Shown here piece after piece: positions 36,377 through 46,032 of a DNA stretch of 64,000 nt (position 1 is its first letter; the number at the start of each line of letters is the position of its first letter). The stretch lies in the NCBI RefSeq assembly GCF_003432075.1, contig NZ_QWBU01000006.1, forward strand, positions 1 to 64,000. Direction: 5' to 3'. Both the position numbers and the translations under genes were made by a program. The notes under the pieces were generated by a model. It was not told where the DNA came from. It worked only from the letters and a program-made list of their open reading frames with translations, and made no database searches. Origin of the DNA: Shinella sp. WSJ-2. GTDB taxonomy: Bacteria > Pseudomonadota > Alphaproteobacteria > Rhizobiales > Rhizobiaceae.

Positions 36377-38811
36377 TTCTCTTCGTATCCTCTATGGCCA
36401 CCCGCCGCCTTGGGCCATGTAAACGAGAACCGGGAGCCCCTACCCGGTGCCGATTCCACGGTGATTTGGCCACCGTGCGCGTCAACGTGCTTCTTCGTCA
36501 ACGCCAGACCCATGCCGCTCCCGTCTTTTTGCGACTGTGGTTTCAGCGTTTGAAACATCTCGAAGATTTTTTGATGATATTTCGGATCTATACCTGGTCC
36601 GTCATCCGCCACCGTAAAGGCAAACCGCTCGCCGATATCACGAACGCCGACATCAATGCGACCGGAGTCGCCGCTATGGTGCTTGACGGCGTTGTGGATC
36701 AAATTGTGAAAAATCTGCTGAAGCGGCATCCGCGGAACGGAAATCCCGTTGAAGCGCTGGTCCACCGTGATGATGAAACCCGTGGGAGGGGCGATCAGGC
36801 TGACGACATCCTCTAACAGCTGGTGCCCCGCTACCGCATCCTCGTCCGCAGCTGCATTGCCCTGATCGATCCGTGCGTAGCTGAGGATATCCTGGAGAAG
36901 TTTCTCCATGCGCCGTGCCTGGCCCCGCAGTTTCTGCAGGTGCTCCACACTCTGAGGCAGCAGCGTGTCGGCGGCGTCTTCCTCGATCCAGCCAGCAAGA
37001 ACGTCGATTGAGCGCAGCGGCGAGCGGAGATCGTGCGCCGTCGCATAGGCGAATTGTTCGAGGTTTTGGTTGGACCGCAGAAGTTTTTCGACGAGGACCG
37101 CTCTCTCTGCCGCCACCTTGCGCCGTTCGGCAATCAGCCGTTCGATCTTGACCAAAAGCTCCCGTGCGGAAAACGGCTTGGAAATGTATTCATGTATGCC
37201 CTCCTGCAGGAGTTGAAGCTTCAGCGGGTCATCCATCTTGGCCGTCAGCATGAGGATGGGAGTATCTCGTGTCGCCGGCTCCTCCAGCAGAGCCCGCGCC
37301 ATTTCGTCGCCCGTCATGACCGGCATCATAACATCGGTGATAACAAGATCAGGCAGAAACCGTCGAGCGGCGGCCAGCCCCGCGCGCCCATCTACTGCCG
37401 TTTCGACGCGGTAGTGCGCAGCCAACAGACTAACGACATAGCTGCGCATATCCGCGTTGTCATCGACGACGAGAATGCGGGCAGCACGATCAGAACTTTG
37501 CACGCCCGGCTCGTCGATGGGGATTCGCACCAGTTCAGGGCCAAGCATATCCGCCTCGTCGAGCGGTGCCGTAGGCTCGCCGAATTCGGCGACCGAAACC
37601 CCATGCGGTGCGGCGACAGGGAGTGAAACGCTGAAGCGTGCGCCTCCGAGTATGCTTGTGCCCACTTCGACGCTACCACGCAGCAGCGATGCGAACTCTT
37701 GGACGATGGCAAGTCCCAGTCCCGTTCCGCCCTTCGCCCGCCGGGCGCCGCCGTCCAGCTGCTGGAATCGTTCGAACACGCGACCTCGGTCTTCCTGAGG
37801 AATACCAGGACCGCTGTCATCGACATGGAAGACGGCCTGGTCGCCGACGTGCTCCAGGGAGAGTTCCACGGCACCGCCCGGTGGCGTGAATTTGAAGGCG
37901 TTCGACAGCAGATTGAGCAGAATCCGCTGCAATTTTGCCGCATCGACTTCCATCTGGAGCGCGCGCGGCTCAACCTGTCTAAAGGTGATAGCGCGCTCGC
38001 GCGCCAAGCTGGCGAAATTGGACGCCAGTGTTCTCGTAAAGCCTGCGGCGTCGAGGTGCGCATAACTCAGATCGAATTTCCCGGCTTCCAGCTTGGCAAC
38101 GTCGAGCAGATCGTTGACCTGCCCGAGCAGGATCAAAGCATTTCTCTCGGCAATCTCCAGATCCTGCCGACCCCCGATATGCCGCTCGGGCTGCGAAAGA
38201 AGTTTTCGGAGTGGTCCGAGGATCAGCGTCAACGGTGTGCGCAGTTCATGGCTGATATTGGCGAAGAAATCGGTCCTGAGTTTGTCGAGGTCGCGAAGAC
38301 GCCGGTTTGCTTCCGCCAGTTCCTGCGCGCGCTGGAAGACTTCGATCTCCATCTTCTGTGCACGGCTGCGCAGCTGCTCGTTTGCCTCAAGCTGTGCGGT
38401 GTCCCGGATTTTAAGGCTGATGAATTCAGTGACATCCTCGACCCGGTGGATCACATAGGCGACCTTGCCCTGGTCGTCGAAGACAGGTTTGTTGAACGGG
38501 CTCCAGAAGCGAGCCTCGAAACCGCTTCCGTCCGGTTTGCGCACGTCATACTTCTGGACGGCCATCGTATCACCAGCGCCAGTGGCGATTACGCGCCGCA
38601 ACGAGTCCCCCAGATTGCTGACGCCCGTCGCGCCTGCGTCATCGGGATTGTCAGGGAAAACATCGAAAATACTGCGGCCGACGATTGAGGCACGAACGGT
38701 CATCGTAGCGTTGAGGTAAGCATCGCTGACCGCGACAATCAGCAGGTTTCTGTCGAGCACCAGATAGAGTCCCGGCGCAGACTCGAACAACACACGAAAG
38801 TCCGGCAGCAT
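36373..38811 (-). CDS. PAS-kinase-receiver-kinase protein (two histidine kinase cores)
   Basis: About 812 residues. A PAS domain (1-130) is followed by a HisKA core with His188 in [15 protein letters not shown] and [10 protein letters not shown] receiver with Asp493 in [13 protein letters not shown] lies in the middle. A second HisKA core follows, with His593 in [13 protein letters not shown] and [12 protein letters not shown]. The second core is of the phytochrome type, like the kinase at 20792, and is coupled to an Rcp1-type regulator. The arrangement suggests an internal relay in which the first kinase phosphorylates the receiver that then controls the second. I chose ATG 38811 because AGGGACAGG precedes it; the frame is open to 38910. 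Confidence 0.88.
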   Translation of the reverse strand: MLPDFRVLFESAPGLYLVLDRNLLIVAVSDAYLNATMTVRASIVGRSIFDVFPDNPDDAGATGVSNLGDSLRRVIATGAGDTMAVQKYDVRKPDGSGFEARFWSPFNKPVFDDQGKVAYVIHRVEDVTEFISLKIRDTAQLEANEQLRSRAQKMEIEVFQRAQELAEANRRLRDLDKLRTDFFANISHELRTPLTLILGPLRKLLSQPERHIGGRQDLEIAERNALILLGQVNDLLDVAKLEAGKFDLSYAHLDAAGFTRTLASNFASLARERAITFRQVEPRALQMEVDAAKLQRILLNLLSNAFKFTPPGGAVELSLEHVGDQAVFHVDDSGPGIPQEDRGRVFERFQQLDGGARRAKGGTGLGLAIVQEFASLLRGSVEVGTSILGGARFSVSLPVAAPHGVSVAEFGEPTAPLDEADMLGPELVRIPIDEPGVQSSDRAARILVVDDNADMRSYVVSLLAAHYRVETAVDGRAGLAAARRFLPDLVITDVMMPVMTGDEMARALLEEPATRDTPILMLTAKMDDPLKLQLLQEGIHEYISKPFSARELLVKIERLIAERRKVAAERAVLVEKLLRSNQNLEQFAYATAHDLRSPLRSIDVLAGWIEEDAADTLLPQSVEHLQKLRGQARRMEKLLQDILSYARIDQGNAAADEDAVAGHQLLEDVVSLIAPPTGFIITVDQRFNGISVPRMPLQQIFHNLIHNAVKHHSGDSGRIDVGVRDIGERFAFTVADDGPGIDPKYHQKIFEMFQTLKPQSQKDGSGMGLALTKKHVDAHGGQITVESAPGRGSRFSFTWPKAAGGHRGYEEK

Positions 38812-39241
38812 CACCTGTCCCTCGCCCACATCGTGATTCGTCACGCACGGCGCAGCCGTGCTTCGGCATATTGTCGTAACCGACACCATGGCGGAAGGGC
38901 TGCTGGACATTTAAAAGGGAGGCATCTCACGGATGCGCTACCTATGCGGAACCCATCGAATAGGGTTGTCGTCCGCCGACCGGCTTTTCATGGGCGCTTG
39001 CTTTCTGCGTGCTGCGCAATACCAGCCAAGGATCAATCGGCGCTCGGAACGGGCCGTTACATAACCGTTCAATCCTCACCCGTCTCGAAGGACGCAGGAG
39101 GAGCTGATTTCAAGGATATCGCGGCCTATACTGGTGCGCTCTTTGTCGCGGGAACAGCTCGAGATGAACATCTCCAAAAAGGACACCGCAACCTTCAGTA
39201 CGCGCATTGGTGCCATCGGCCGCCCTCGGGCGAAAAACGCC
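38812..39241. other. Intergenic region between the double kinase and the ArsR gene
   Basis: No supported gene. The region could include a short N-terminal extension of the kinase (to 38910). A GGAAC at 39046 is followed by GTT one base too close to match the stress promoters further on. A small frame at 38833-39315 has no ribosome site and looks non-coding. Confidence 0.4.
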
Positions 39242-39568
39242 CTAGGCCTCGGCGCTGGCAGACAGCACTGAGCCGAGCAACCCAGGAAAACGCGCCTCCA
39301 GATCGTCATGTCTGAGGCTTAGCCGGCGACCGCGCCCCAGGGGCTCGTTACGAATAACACCCGCTTCGCGCAGCACCTTCATCAGGTGGGATTTCGTCGA
39401 TTTGGGTATCGCGGGATCGGAAAGATGGCACTGCGCCATTTCGAGCGGGCCCCCGGCGAGCTGGCGAACGATCGCCAGGCGTTCGGGATCACTCAACGCG
39501 AAAAGCACGTCGGTCAGTTGCATATCCGACCGGGCAGGATGGGGAAGTTCCGTAATCTCAGAGGTCAT
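39242..39568 (-). CDS. ArsR-type winged-helix regulator
   Basis: 108 residues with a winged HTH of the ArsR/SmtB kind: FALSDPERLAIVRQLAGG, then KSTKSHLMKVLREAGVIRNE and the wing RGRRLSLRHDDLEARFPG. No obvious metal-ligand Cys cluster is visible, so it may respond to an organic ligand. It is divergent from an MFS transporter, with a GGTTC-N10-GAACC repeat directly touching its start codon and another 44 bases further on. That fits an autorepressor of an efflux system. Confidence 0.88.
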   Translation of the reverse strand: MTSEITELPHPARSDMQLTDVLFALSDPERLAIVRQLAGGPLEMAQCHLSDPAIPKSTKSHLMKVLREAGVIRNEPLGRGRRLSLRHDDLEARFPGLLGSVLSASAEA

Positions 39569-39588
39569 GGTTCGATTTTAGTTGAACC
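39569..39588. promoter_or_regulatory. ArsR-type operator 1
   Basis: GGTTCGATTTTAGTTGAACC has 5-base outer arms and starts immediately next to the ArsR start codon. It matches operator 2 in arms and overall length. Confidence 0.65.
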
Positions 39589-39607
39589 GTCATGGAAATG
39601 ATAGTAG

Positions 39608-39637
39608 TGATTGGTTCGAAATTATTCGAACCAATCA
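39608..39637. promoter_or_regulatory. ArsR-type operator 2, long perfect inverted repeat
   Basis: Two perfect 13-base arms surround ATTA; the core GGTTCGAAATTATTCGAACC (39613-39632) is the same length as operator 1. It lies 17 bases before the MFS start I chose. The centres of the two operators are 44 bases apart, about four helical turns, which would allow cooperative binding. Confidence 0.75.
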
Positions 39638-39654
39638 GGTGTCTATTGACCGCT

Positions 39655-40842
39655 ATGACGTTCGCCGTGCCGCTCCGCAGTTCCGTCGGCTTCCGCATCA
39701 CGCTCGCCGGCATGGCGGTTATGATGGCCGGTGCCAGTGCGCCCTCGCCTTTCTATCCCGCACTCCAGCAGGAGATCGGTTTTTCGGCCGCAACGCTGAC
39801 CGGTATCTTTGCCGTCTACACCGTCGCGTTGCTGATGTCGCTGCTCGTCACCGGATCGCTGTCTGATCATATCGGCCGGCGACCGGTGATTTCGGGCGGT
39901 TTTGCCCTGATGGCGCTGAGCCTGCTGCTCTTTTGGCAAGCGGACGACGTGGCGGGATTGATCATTGCACGTGCGCTGCAAGGCATCGCAGCCGGTTTGC
40001 TCCTGTCCGCACTGTCGGCCACCGTGGTGGATCTCGAGCCAAAGAACAAACCGGGAAGTGCCTCCGTTTGGAACTCCGTCATTCCGCTGGGCGGGCTTGC
40101 CGTGGGCGCCCTGCTGGCGGGCATTTTGATGGATGTGACGGACCGCGCGGAGGCGGATGTGTTCGGCACGCTGGTTGCCGCCTATGCGCTGTTTGCCGCA
40201 GTGATCTGGCTTATCCCCGAAACAGCGCCGAGACATGAAGGTGTCTGGGCCTCGCTTCGCCCGCGGATCGGCGTGCCGCAAACGGCTGCCAAAGCCTTCT
40301 GGCGCAGCGCACCGGCGGTGATCGCCGGCTGGGCGACGGGTGGCCTCTATCTGTCGCTTGGCGCTCCGATCGTCCGTCATGTCTTCGGCGCAGAGGATCA
40401 CGTAACGCAGGCCGGCGTGATCGTGTTGCTCTGTGCAGCCGGAGCCATCGCCTGCTATGTCGCGCGCAACCGCTCCTCCCGGCAGGTTACGCTTTACGGG
40501 ACATCCGCACTGGCCATCGGCACCGCGCTGACGCTTGCCGCAATCGCCTGGTCATCGTTGCCCGCCTACCTGGCCGCTCTGACGATCGCCGGAACGGGGT
40601 TCGGCACCTGTTTTTATGGCGTGCTGCGCTCGATCGTTGCGGTGGTTCGCCCGGATGAGCGCGGAGAACTCTTTGCCGCTCTGTTTACGTTGAGCTATCT
40701 GGCTTTTGGCCTGCCCACACTATTGGCCGGCCTAGGCGTCGGCGCCTTCGGCCTGACGTTAACAACCCTCGGCTACGGCGCTCTGATCGTGGCATTCTCG
40801 GCACTCGCGGGCTTGTTGCGGAAGTTCGGAACAAGGGATTGA
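39655..40842 (+). CDS. MFS transporter (drug/metabolite efflux type)
   Basis: 395 residues with about 12 hydrophobic segments. The MFS loop motif is LVTGSLSDHIGRRPVISGG and a second-half counterpart is weaker. It resembles bacterial multidrug or sugar efflux permeases. The frame is open to 39592, but that part contains operator 2 and the ArsR-MFS promoter region, so I start at MTFAVPLRSSVGFRITLAGM. Control by the divergent ArsR regulator is very likely from the two shared operators. Confidence 0.9.
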   Translation: MTFAVPLRSSVGFRITLAGMAVMMAGASAPSPFYPALQQEIGFSAATLTGIFAVYTVALLMSLLVTGSLSDHIGRRPVISGGFALMALSLLLFWQADDVAGLIIARALQGIAAGLLLSALSATVVDLEPKNKPGSASVWNSVIPLGGLAVGALLAGILMDVTDRAEADVFGTLVAAYALFAAVIWLIPETAPRHEGVWASLRPRIGVPQTAAKAFWRSAPAVIAGWATGGLYLSLGAPIVRHVFGAEDHVTQAGVIVLLCAAGAIACYVARNRSSRQVTLYGTSALAIGTALTLAAIAWSSLPAYLAALTIAGTGFGTCFYGVLRSIVAVVRPDERGELFAALFTLSYLAFGLPTLLAGLGVGAFGLTLTTLGYGALIVAFSALAGLLRKFGTRD

Positions 40843-40885
40843 GAGGTCCCCACATCCCTCGGCAGCATGCAACACTGTCACACGG

Positions 40886-41392
40886 ATGCCAGATCACGGC
40901 GATACCAACGGAGTGAGCAAGGATTTCGGCGGCGACCGGCCGTCGGTCTTCGCGCTTTCTCTGGATGTGCGTGAAGGCGGGTTTCTTGCGCTGCTCGGGC
41001 TATCGCGCTGCGGCAAAACAACGCCGATATTGGAGAGTGTTCAGGTGGCTAGCGGCAGCGCGTCGCGCTCGCACGATGCCTTGTTCCCAGCCGGATGTCG
41101 TGCTCCTCGATGAACCGCTCGCCAATCTCGACCGGCATCTCAGGCAGGAAGTGGAAGACACTTTCCTTGACTTCAGCGGCGCTCCGGCGTCGCGATGGTC
41201 GATTTCACACCCGATCAGAGCGAGGCGATGGCGCTCGCTACCGACATCGCGGTCATGTTCGAAGGCACGCTGCCGCAGGTTTACCCGACCCGAAGGCCGT
41301 CTCGTCGGCAAGCTGATCGGACGCGGCGCGCCTTCAGTCGTCAGGCGCCGAAAATCGGCGGACAGCTTCGGATCAATATCGCGTCCGCCTAG
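40886..41392 (+). pseudogene. Decayed ABC transporter ATP-binding gene (PotA/MalK-like)
   Basis: Remnants appear in order but in three different frames. GVSKDFGGDRPSVFALSLDV and a damaged Walker A (GLSRCGKTT) come first. QRVALARCLV follows, what is left of the signature region. Then come Walker B VVLLDEPLANLD and the switch region FTPDQSEAMALATDIAVM. About 75 codons between Walker A and the signature are missing. Frame changes and the internal deletion mean no functional ATPase can be made. No permease or binding-protein gene remains beside it. Confidence 0.8.
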
Positions 41393-41524
41393 AAGCTCTA
41401 AACCGCTTCCAATCAGATTTCCGACAAAAATATTTGCATCCTGCCGTAACTTTCGTTGCCGTTTTCCGCTTGATGGGCGACATGGCCCTGCCGTTCGCCA
41501 AGCACGTTACATATGGAGATTTAC

Positions 41525-41851
41525 ATGCCGACGAGTTGCCCTATCTCCACGTCCGAGGAGCGGCGATTCATTGAAATCCAGGAGGATGCCGAGCGCGCAA
41601 TGCTTGACAAGGTTTATGCGGCGATCGCCGATGCGGCAGCCGAAGTGGCCACCAAGCTCCAAGACGCCCGCCTCCCCTTCAAGCCCACACATGCAGACTA
41701 CTTCACCGCCACCGTCCAGCAGGCGACCTTCGTGCGGCTTTGTGGTGGCGATCCCGAGACGCTCAGAGGCGGCGATCCGGCCATCGGCGAGCGCATCGTA
41801 CAAAATGGCCAGAACATCATCGACCACTATTGGCGCGTCAAGATTGCATAG
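41525..41851 (+). CDS. Small hypothetical protein, 108 residues
   Basis: It starts MPTSCPISTSEERRFIEIQE and is mostly helical (AMLDKVYAAIADAAAEVATKL), ending IIDHYWRVKIA. No signal or membrane segment is seen. GGAG stands 6 bases before the ATG at 41525; an ATG four codons earlier overlaps it. I do not recognise a family. It stands alone between an ABC pseudogene and a gene-poor stretch. Confidence 0.6.
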   Translation: MPTSCPISTSEERRFIEIQEDAERAMLDKVYAAIADAAAEVATKLQDARLPFKPTHADYFTATVQQATFVRLCGGDPETLRGGDPAIGERIVQNGQNIIDHYWRVKIA

Positions 41852-42238
41852 AACGCCGGTAGCACGATATCCCATGGGCAAGCGGTGTGAATTGCAGTCG
41901 TATCTCGCCCTTTGTCGGCCTTTTCAACGCTTCTCTCCATGGACAGCGTGCAGGATATTGACGTCAAGCTCTGCAAGACGCTTCATGGTGACTTTGGTGG
42001 CTTCGATGTAGCATCCTGGCAGATCACCGCAGATAATCGACGAGGCCGCCGTTGTACATGGCGTTCCCCGCCGAAAAATTCCCGTGCTGGCCCCAATCAA
42101 CCTGGGCTTGAATTCCGTAACAAGAGCCCTGAGGCTTGGCTTTGGAGTGTCCCTGCGGGCTAATATGGGCAGATAGGACGTACTCCTATCGGCTCTAGAT
42201 TACCCGAAAGCGAAGCGAACATTCCGCTATCTGTAGCA
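41852..42238. other. Gene-poor region
   Basis: 387 bases with no supported frame. It contains a small hairpin at 42172-42190 (GATAGGA-CGTAC-TCCTATC). Together with the pseudogene upstream it looks like decaying sequence. Confidence 0.4.
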
Positions 42239-42436
42239 TCACCGATAGATCACCATTGCCGCCGCCGCGGCGGCCATCACTGCGTTTTCCGGCCAGCCGC
42301 CTGGGCGCGTGATCGCGGCATCTTTGGGCATGTCATATGCAGCCATGTAAACCGATACCTTCTCTCCACCTTCTCCGACAAATTCGACCGTCGTCGTATC
42401 TGCGCCACTGTGAATATTTGTCCCGATGAGTTGCAT
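42239..42436 (-). CDS. Small hypothetical protein, 65 residues
   Basis: It starts [20 protein letters not shown], with a short beta-rich core ([13 protein letters not shown]) and an Ala-rich C-terminus ([14 protein letters not shown]). A CAGGGGGG ribosome site precedes the ATG. A weak stress-sigma match (GGAAC-N18-TT) lies 26-50 bases upstream on the same strand at 42462-42486. Divergent from the catalase. Family unknown. Confidence 0.6.
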   Translation of the reverse strand: MQLIGTNIHSGADTTTVEFVGEGGEKVSVYMAAYDMPKDAAITRPGGWPENAVMAAAAAAMVIYR

Positions 42437-42538
42437 GGTACCCCCCTGTCAGATGGGTCAAAATCTCAGAAGAGAAACGAAGTTCCGGTACGGTTGCGGA
42501 CAGATCCCGTCGTCAGCAGCACGAAAATGCCGGCGTAC

Positions 42539-42563
42539 GGAACCTTTCCCCGCGTGTTTTGTT
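42539..42563 (+). promoter_or_regulatory. General stress (EcfG/RpoE2-type) promoter for the catalase
   Basis: GGAAC followed by 17 bases and GTT matches the alphaproteobacterial general stress sigma consensus GGAAC-N18-TT. It ends 25 bases before the catalase start. Confidence 0.7.
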
Positions 42564-42588
42564 GGCCACTTACAACAGGGAGCGTACT

Positions 42589-44751
42589 ATGGCCAAGAAC
42601 ACATCACCGAAACCCTCCGCCACGAAATCCTCAAAATCCACTGCAGCGGCTGCCACTATCCACGATCAGAAGATGGTGCGCGGCAATGGCGGCGAGCTGC
42701 ATCAGATCGCCGAGGGCGACACGCCCGTTTTGACGACGGCGCAGGGTGGTCCTGTCGCCGACGACCAGAACTCTTTGCGCGTCGGTGCGCATGGGCCGCT
42801 ATTGGTCAACGACTTTCATTTCCGCGAGAAGATCTTCCATTTCGATCACGAGCGTATCCCCGAGCGGGTCGTCCATGCGCGCGGCTATGGAGCGCACGGC
42901 TTCTTCGAAACGTACGAGTCCCTAGCTGCCTATACACGCGCTGACCTCTTTCAGCGTGCCGGCGAGAAGACGCCGGCCTTTGTCCGTTTCTCCACCGTCG
43001 CCGGAAACAAGGGTTCGTTCGATCTGGCCCGCGACGTCCGCGGCTTCGCGGTGAAGCTCTACACGCAGGAGGGCAACTGGGACCTCGTCGGCAACAACAT
43101 CCCGGTCTTCTTCATTCAGGACGCCATCAAGTTCCCCGACATGGTGCATGCGGTCAAGCAGGAGCCCGACCGCGCCTTCCCGCAGGCCCAGAGCGCGCAT
43201 GACAATTTCTGGGACTTCATCAGCCTGACGCCCGAAAGCATGCACATGATCATGTGGGTGATGTCGGACCGGGCCATTCCGCGCTCCTTCCGCTTCATGG
43301 AAGGGTTCGGCGTGCACACCTTCCGCTTGGTCACCGCCAAGGGTGAGTCCAGCTTCGTCAAGTTCCACTGGAAACCCAAGCTTGGCCTGCAATCCGTCGC
43401 CTGGAACGAGGCCGTGAAGATCAACGGCGCGGACCCGGACTATCACCGCCGCGACCTGTGGAACGCAATCCAGTCCGGCAACTTCCCCGAATGGGAACTC
43501 TGTCTCCAGCTCTTCGACCAGGAATTCGCCGACAGCTTCGACTTCGATATCCTCGATCCCACGAAGATCATCCCCGAGGAAATCCTTCCGGCAAAACCGG
43601 TCGGTCGGCTGGTCCTCGATCGCATGCCGGAGAATTTCTTCGCCGAAACCGAGCAGGTCGCCTTCATGACGCAGAATGTGCCGCCCGGTATCGATTTCTC
43701 CAACGATCCGCTGTTGCAGGGGCGGAACTTCTCCTACCTCGATACGCAGCTTAAACGCCTCGGCAGTCCGAACTTCACCCATATCCCGATCAACGCACCG
43801 AAGTGTCCCTTCCACCACTTCCAGCAGGACGGGCATATGGCTATGCGCAATCCCGTCGGTCGGGCGAATTATCAGCCCAATTCCTGGGGCGAAGGACCGC
43901 GTGAATCGCCCTCCACCGGCTTTCCGCATTTCGCCACAGTCGAACAGGGCGAAACGGTGAGGCTGCGTCCCGAAAGCTTCGCCGACCATTACAGCCAGGC
44001 GCGTCAATTCTACATCAGCCAGACGCCGGCCGAGCAGCGGCACATCGCGGCCGCGCTGACCTTCGAACTCAGCAAGGTCGAAACACCCGTGATCCGTGAG
44101 CGCGTCGTCTCGCACCTGATGAATATCGACGAGACGCTCGCCAATACCGTCGGCGAAAAACTCGGTTTCCAGTCCATGCCGAAACCCGCCGATGCCGCAA
44201 TGCCGACGCGCCATGACCTCGAACCTTCGCCGGCGCTCAGCATCGTAGAGCGAGGACCGAAACGCTTCGAGGGGCGCAAGCTCGGCATTCTCATCACAGA
44301 CGGCGTCGATATCGACCTTTTGACCGGCCTGCAGGACGCTATTGTGGCGGAGAAAGCGGAGTTTGCCCTCATCGCGCCGAAAGTCGGCGGCGTGACGGCG
44401 TCAGACGGTTCATGGGTGCCGGCGCATTTTATGATAGACGGCGGACCGTCCGTGCTTTTCGACGCGATTGCATTGCTGCCGACCAAGGCAGCCATGGACG
44501 ATCTTCTGCAGGAAGCAACGGCGCGCGACTTCGTCGCCGATGCCTTCCAGCACTGCAAGTTCATCGGCCATGTCACCGATGCCTTCCCGCTTCTGGAGAA
44601 GGCCGGGATCGCCGACAAGCTCGATGAAGGTGTAATCGAACTGTCAGGTGAAGATGGCCTCTCGGCATTCGTCGCGGAACTCGGCAAGTTGCGCCTTTGG
44701 GCGCGCGAGCCCTCCGTCAAGCTCGGAAAAGCATCCGTTCCGTCCGCATAG
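42589..44751 (+). CDS. katE: Large-subunit catalase (HPII/KatE type) with C-terminal DJ-1-like domain
   Basis: 720 residues, the size of large-subunit monofunctional catalases. The catalytic His96 lies in [13 protein letters not shown], the distal Asn region in GNNIPVFF, and the proximal heme Tyr in [13 protein letters not shown]. Residues from about 570 form the class I amidotransferase/DJ-1-like C-terminal domain ([19 protein letters not shown]). It breaks down hydrogen peroxide, usually in stationary phase. The ATG at 42589 was chosen because GGGAG precedes it and it starts the Lys/Ser-rich N-terminal arm. A stress-sigma promoter lies upstream and a hairpin overlaps the stop. Confidence 0.95.
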   Translation: MAKNTSPKPSATKSSKSTAAAATIHDQKMVRGNGGELHQIAEGDTPVLTTAQGGPVADDQNSLRVGAHGPLLVNDFHFREKIFHFDHERIPERVVHARGYGAHGFFETYESLAAYTRADLFQRAGEKTPAFVRFSTVAGNKGSFDLARDVRGFAVKLYTQEGNWDLVGNNIPVFFIQDAIKFPDMVHAVKQEPDRAFPQAQSAHDNFWDFISLTPESMHMIMWVMSDRAIPRSFRFMEGFGVHTFRLVTAKGESSFVKFHWKPKLGLQSVAWNEAVKINGADPDYHRRDLWNAIQSGNFPEWELCLQLFDQEFADSFDFDILDPTKIIPEEILPAKPVGRLVLDRMPENFFAETEQVAFMTQNVPPGIDFSNDPLLQGRNFSYLDTQLKRLGSPNFTHIPINAPKCPFHHFQQDGHMAMRNPVGRANYQPNSWGEGPRESPSTGFPHFATVEQGETVRLRPESFADHYSQARQFYISQTPAEQRHIAAALTFELSKVETPVIRERVVSHLMNIDETLANTVGEKLGFQSMPKPADAAMPTRHDLEPSPALSIVERGPKRFEGRKLGILITDGVDIDLLTGLQDAIVAEKAEFALIAPKVGGVTASDGSWVPAHFMIDGGPSVLFDAIALLPTKAAMDDLLQEATARDFVADAFQHCKFIGHVTDAFPLLEKAGIADKLDEGVIELSGEDGLSAFVAELGKLRLWAREPSVKLGKASVPSA

Positions 44752-44758
44752 CGGACGG
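44740..44758 (+). terminator. Hairpin overlapping the catalase stop
   Basis: CCGTCCGC-ATA-GCGGACGG, a perfect 8-base stem spanning the stop codon, without a following T-run. It may slow decay of the message or end it. Confidence 0.4.
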
Positions 44759-44780
44759 CTCGCCTTGCCGTATCCGGGGG

Positions 44781-44805
44781 GGAACAAAGAACCAGAAGGA
44801 TGGTT
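44781..44805 (+). promoter_or_regulatory. General stress (EcfG/RpoE2-type) promoter for the DUF892 gene
   Basis: GGAAC, 17 bases, then GTT; the same spacing as the catalase promoter. It ends 60 bases before the DUF892 start. Confidence 0.65.
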
Positions 44806-44865
44806 AGTTCACCGCGCTACCGCGCCCGCCAAATCGGCAAATATCTACAACAACAGGAGAGATCT

Positions 44866-45366
44866 ATGCCCACCAAGACAATGGAAGACCTGTTTCTCGA
44901 CGGTATCAAGGATATCTATTACGCCGAGCGCAAGATCATCGCCGGCCTGAAAAAGATGATCCGCGGCGCCGAGGCACAGGACCTGAAGGCTGCATTCGAT
45001 AAGCACCTCCAGGAAACCGAGGGTCAGGTCGAGCGGCTCGTGCAGGTGTTTGAGCTTCTCGGCAAGCCGGCACGCGGCAAGACCTGCCCTGCTATCGATG
45101 GCATTCTGGAAGAAGGACAGGAAATCCTCGAGGAATTCAAGGGTTCGCCGGCGCTCGACGCAGGTCTTCTTGCCGCCGCGCAGGCTGTCGAACATTACGA
45201 AATCGCCCGCTATGGCACGTTGAAGTCCTGGGCCATGCAGCTTGGCAAGAACGATGTCGCCAAGCTGCTCGACCAGACGCTCGCGGAGGAAACCAAAACC
45301 GATCAAGCCCTCACACAGCTTGCAGACGCTAAGGTCAACCGCGAAGGCAAGATCAAAGCCGCATGA
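44866..45366 (+). CDS. DUF892 ferritin-like protein (YciE/YciF family)
   Basis: 166 residues, nearly all helical, with the family start MEDLFLDGIKDIYYAERKII. Ferritin-like metal positions are seen as Glu/His in HLQETEGQVERL and AVEHYEIARYGTL. Members are induced by stress and starvation and may bind a di-metal site. An AGGAGAG site precedes ATG 44866; the frame is open 22 codons upstream. Preceded by a stress promoter and followed by a 14-base hairpin. Confidence 0.92.
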   Translation: MPTKTMEDLFLDGIKDIYYAERKIIAGLKKMIRGAEAQDLKAAFDKHLQETEGQVERLVQVFELLGKPARGKTCPAIDGILEEGQEILEEFKGSPALDAGLLAAAQAVEHYEIARYGTLKSWAMQLGKNDVAKLLDQTLAEETKTDQALTQLADAKVNREGKIKAA

Positions 45367-45369
45367 TCC

Positions 45370-45403
45370 GGTGCGGGCGGAGAAGCGGCTCTCCGCCCGC
45401 ACC
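45370..45403 (+). terminator. Long perfect hairpin between the DUF892 and hydrolase genes
   Basis: Two perfect 14-base arms (GGTGCGGGCGGAGA and its complement) with a 6-base loop start 3 bases after the DUF892 stop. No T-run follows, so it may act as a partial terminator or an mRNA 3'-end stabiliser. Confidence 0.55.
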
Positions 45404-45450
45404 CTCCGCGGCGCAATTCGCCCGATCCATGCGACCCAACGGGAGTAAAG

Positions 45451-46032
45451 ATGTACGGCGAGTGGCGACATATCTGTGTGGACATGCAGCGCATGTTCGC
45501 TGAAGACACACCCTGGAAAGTCGGCTGGATGGAGAGGGTCTCGCCACAAGTCCTGGAAGTCGTGGGCCGTCATGCCGAGCGTACGATCTTCTCCCGGTTC
45601 CTCCCACCCGTGCGCTCCGCCGATGCCGAGGGCCTGTGGCGGGCCTATTATGAGAAGTGGTGGATGATGACGGGCGAGCACCTGCCGGCCGAGATGTACG
45701 GCCTCCTCCCGGAGCTTGCCGCATTTACGCCGCCCGCAATCGTCTTCGACAAACGAACCTATTCTCCTTGGGTCGACGGACGGTTGAACAACTATCTAAA
45801 GCGACATGATGTGGAAACGCTGGTCATTACCGGTGGCGAGACTGATGTATGCGTTCTTGCCACGGCGCTTGGCGCCATCGACCTCGGCTATCGCGCCATC
45901 ATCCTGACGGATGCCGTCTGTAGCGGTGCGGACGAAACCCACGACGCCTCGCTGAAGCTGCTGCAAAGCCTGTTCACCGCCCAGATGGATGCCATGTCGA
46001 CGGAGGCGTTCCTCTCAGCAATTGCCGGCTAA
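45451..46032 (+). CDS. Isochorismatase-like cysteine hydrolase
   Basis: 193 residues of the cysteine hydrolase (isochorismatase/nicotinamidase) superfamily. The triad is Asp11 (CVDMQRMF), Lys101 (VFDKRTYSPW) and Cys134 (GGETDVCVLAT), with the usual cis-peptide segment before the Cys. Substrates of the family include amides and isochorismate; none is evident here. It lies 85 bases after the DUF892 gene across a hairpin and may be read through from the same stress promoter. Confidence 0.9.
   Translation: MYGEWRHICVDMQRMFAEDTPWKVGWMERVSPQVLEVVGRHAERTIFSRFLPPVRSADAEGLWRAYYEKWWMMTGEHLPAEMYGLLPELAAFTPPAIVFDKRTYSPWVDGRLNNYLKRHDVETLVITGGETDVCVLATALGAIDLGYRAIILTDAVCSGADETHDASLKLLQSLFTAQMDAMSTEAFLSAIAG

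Noticed and set aside
39046-39069. GGAAC followed by GTT upstream of the ArsR region
   Set aside because: Spacing is one base shorter than the six consistent stress promoters, and no plus-strand gene follows it.
38833-39315. Plus-strand frame of 160 codons
   Set aside because: No ribosome site, mixed composition, and it overlaps the ArsR gene and kinase leader.
42922-44214. Minus-strand frame of 430 codons inside the catalase gene
   Set aside because: Antisense shadow of a highly conserved catalase; no ribosome site or domain.
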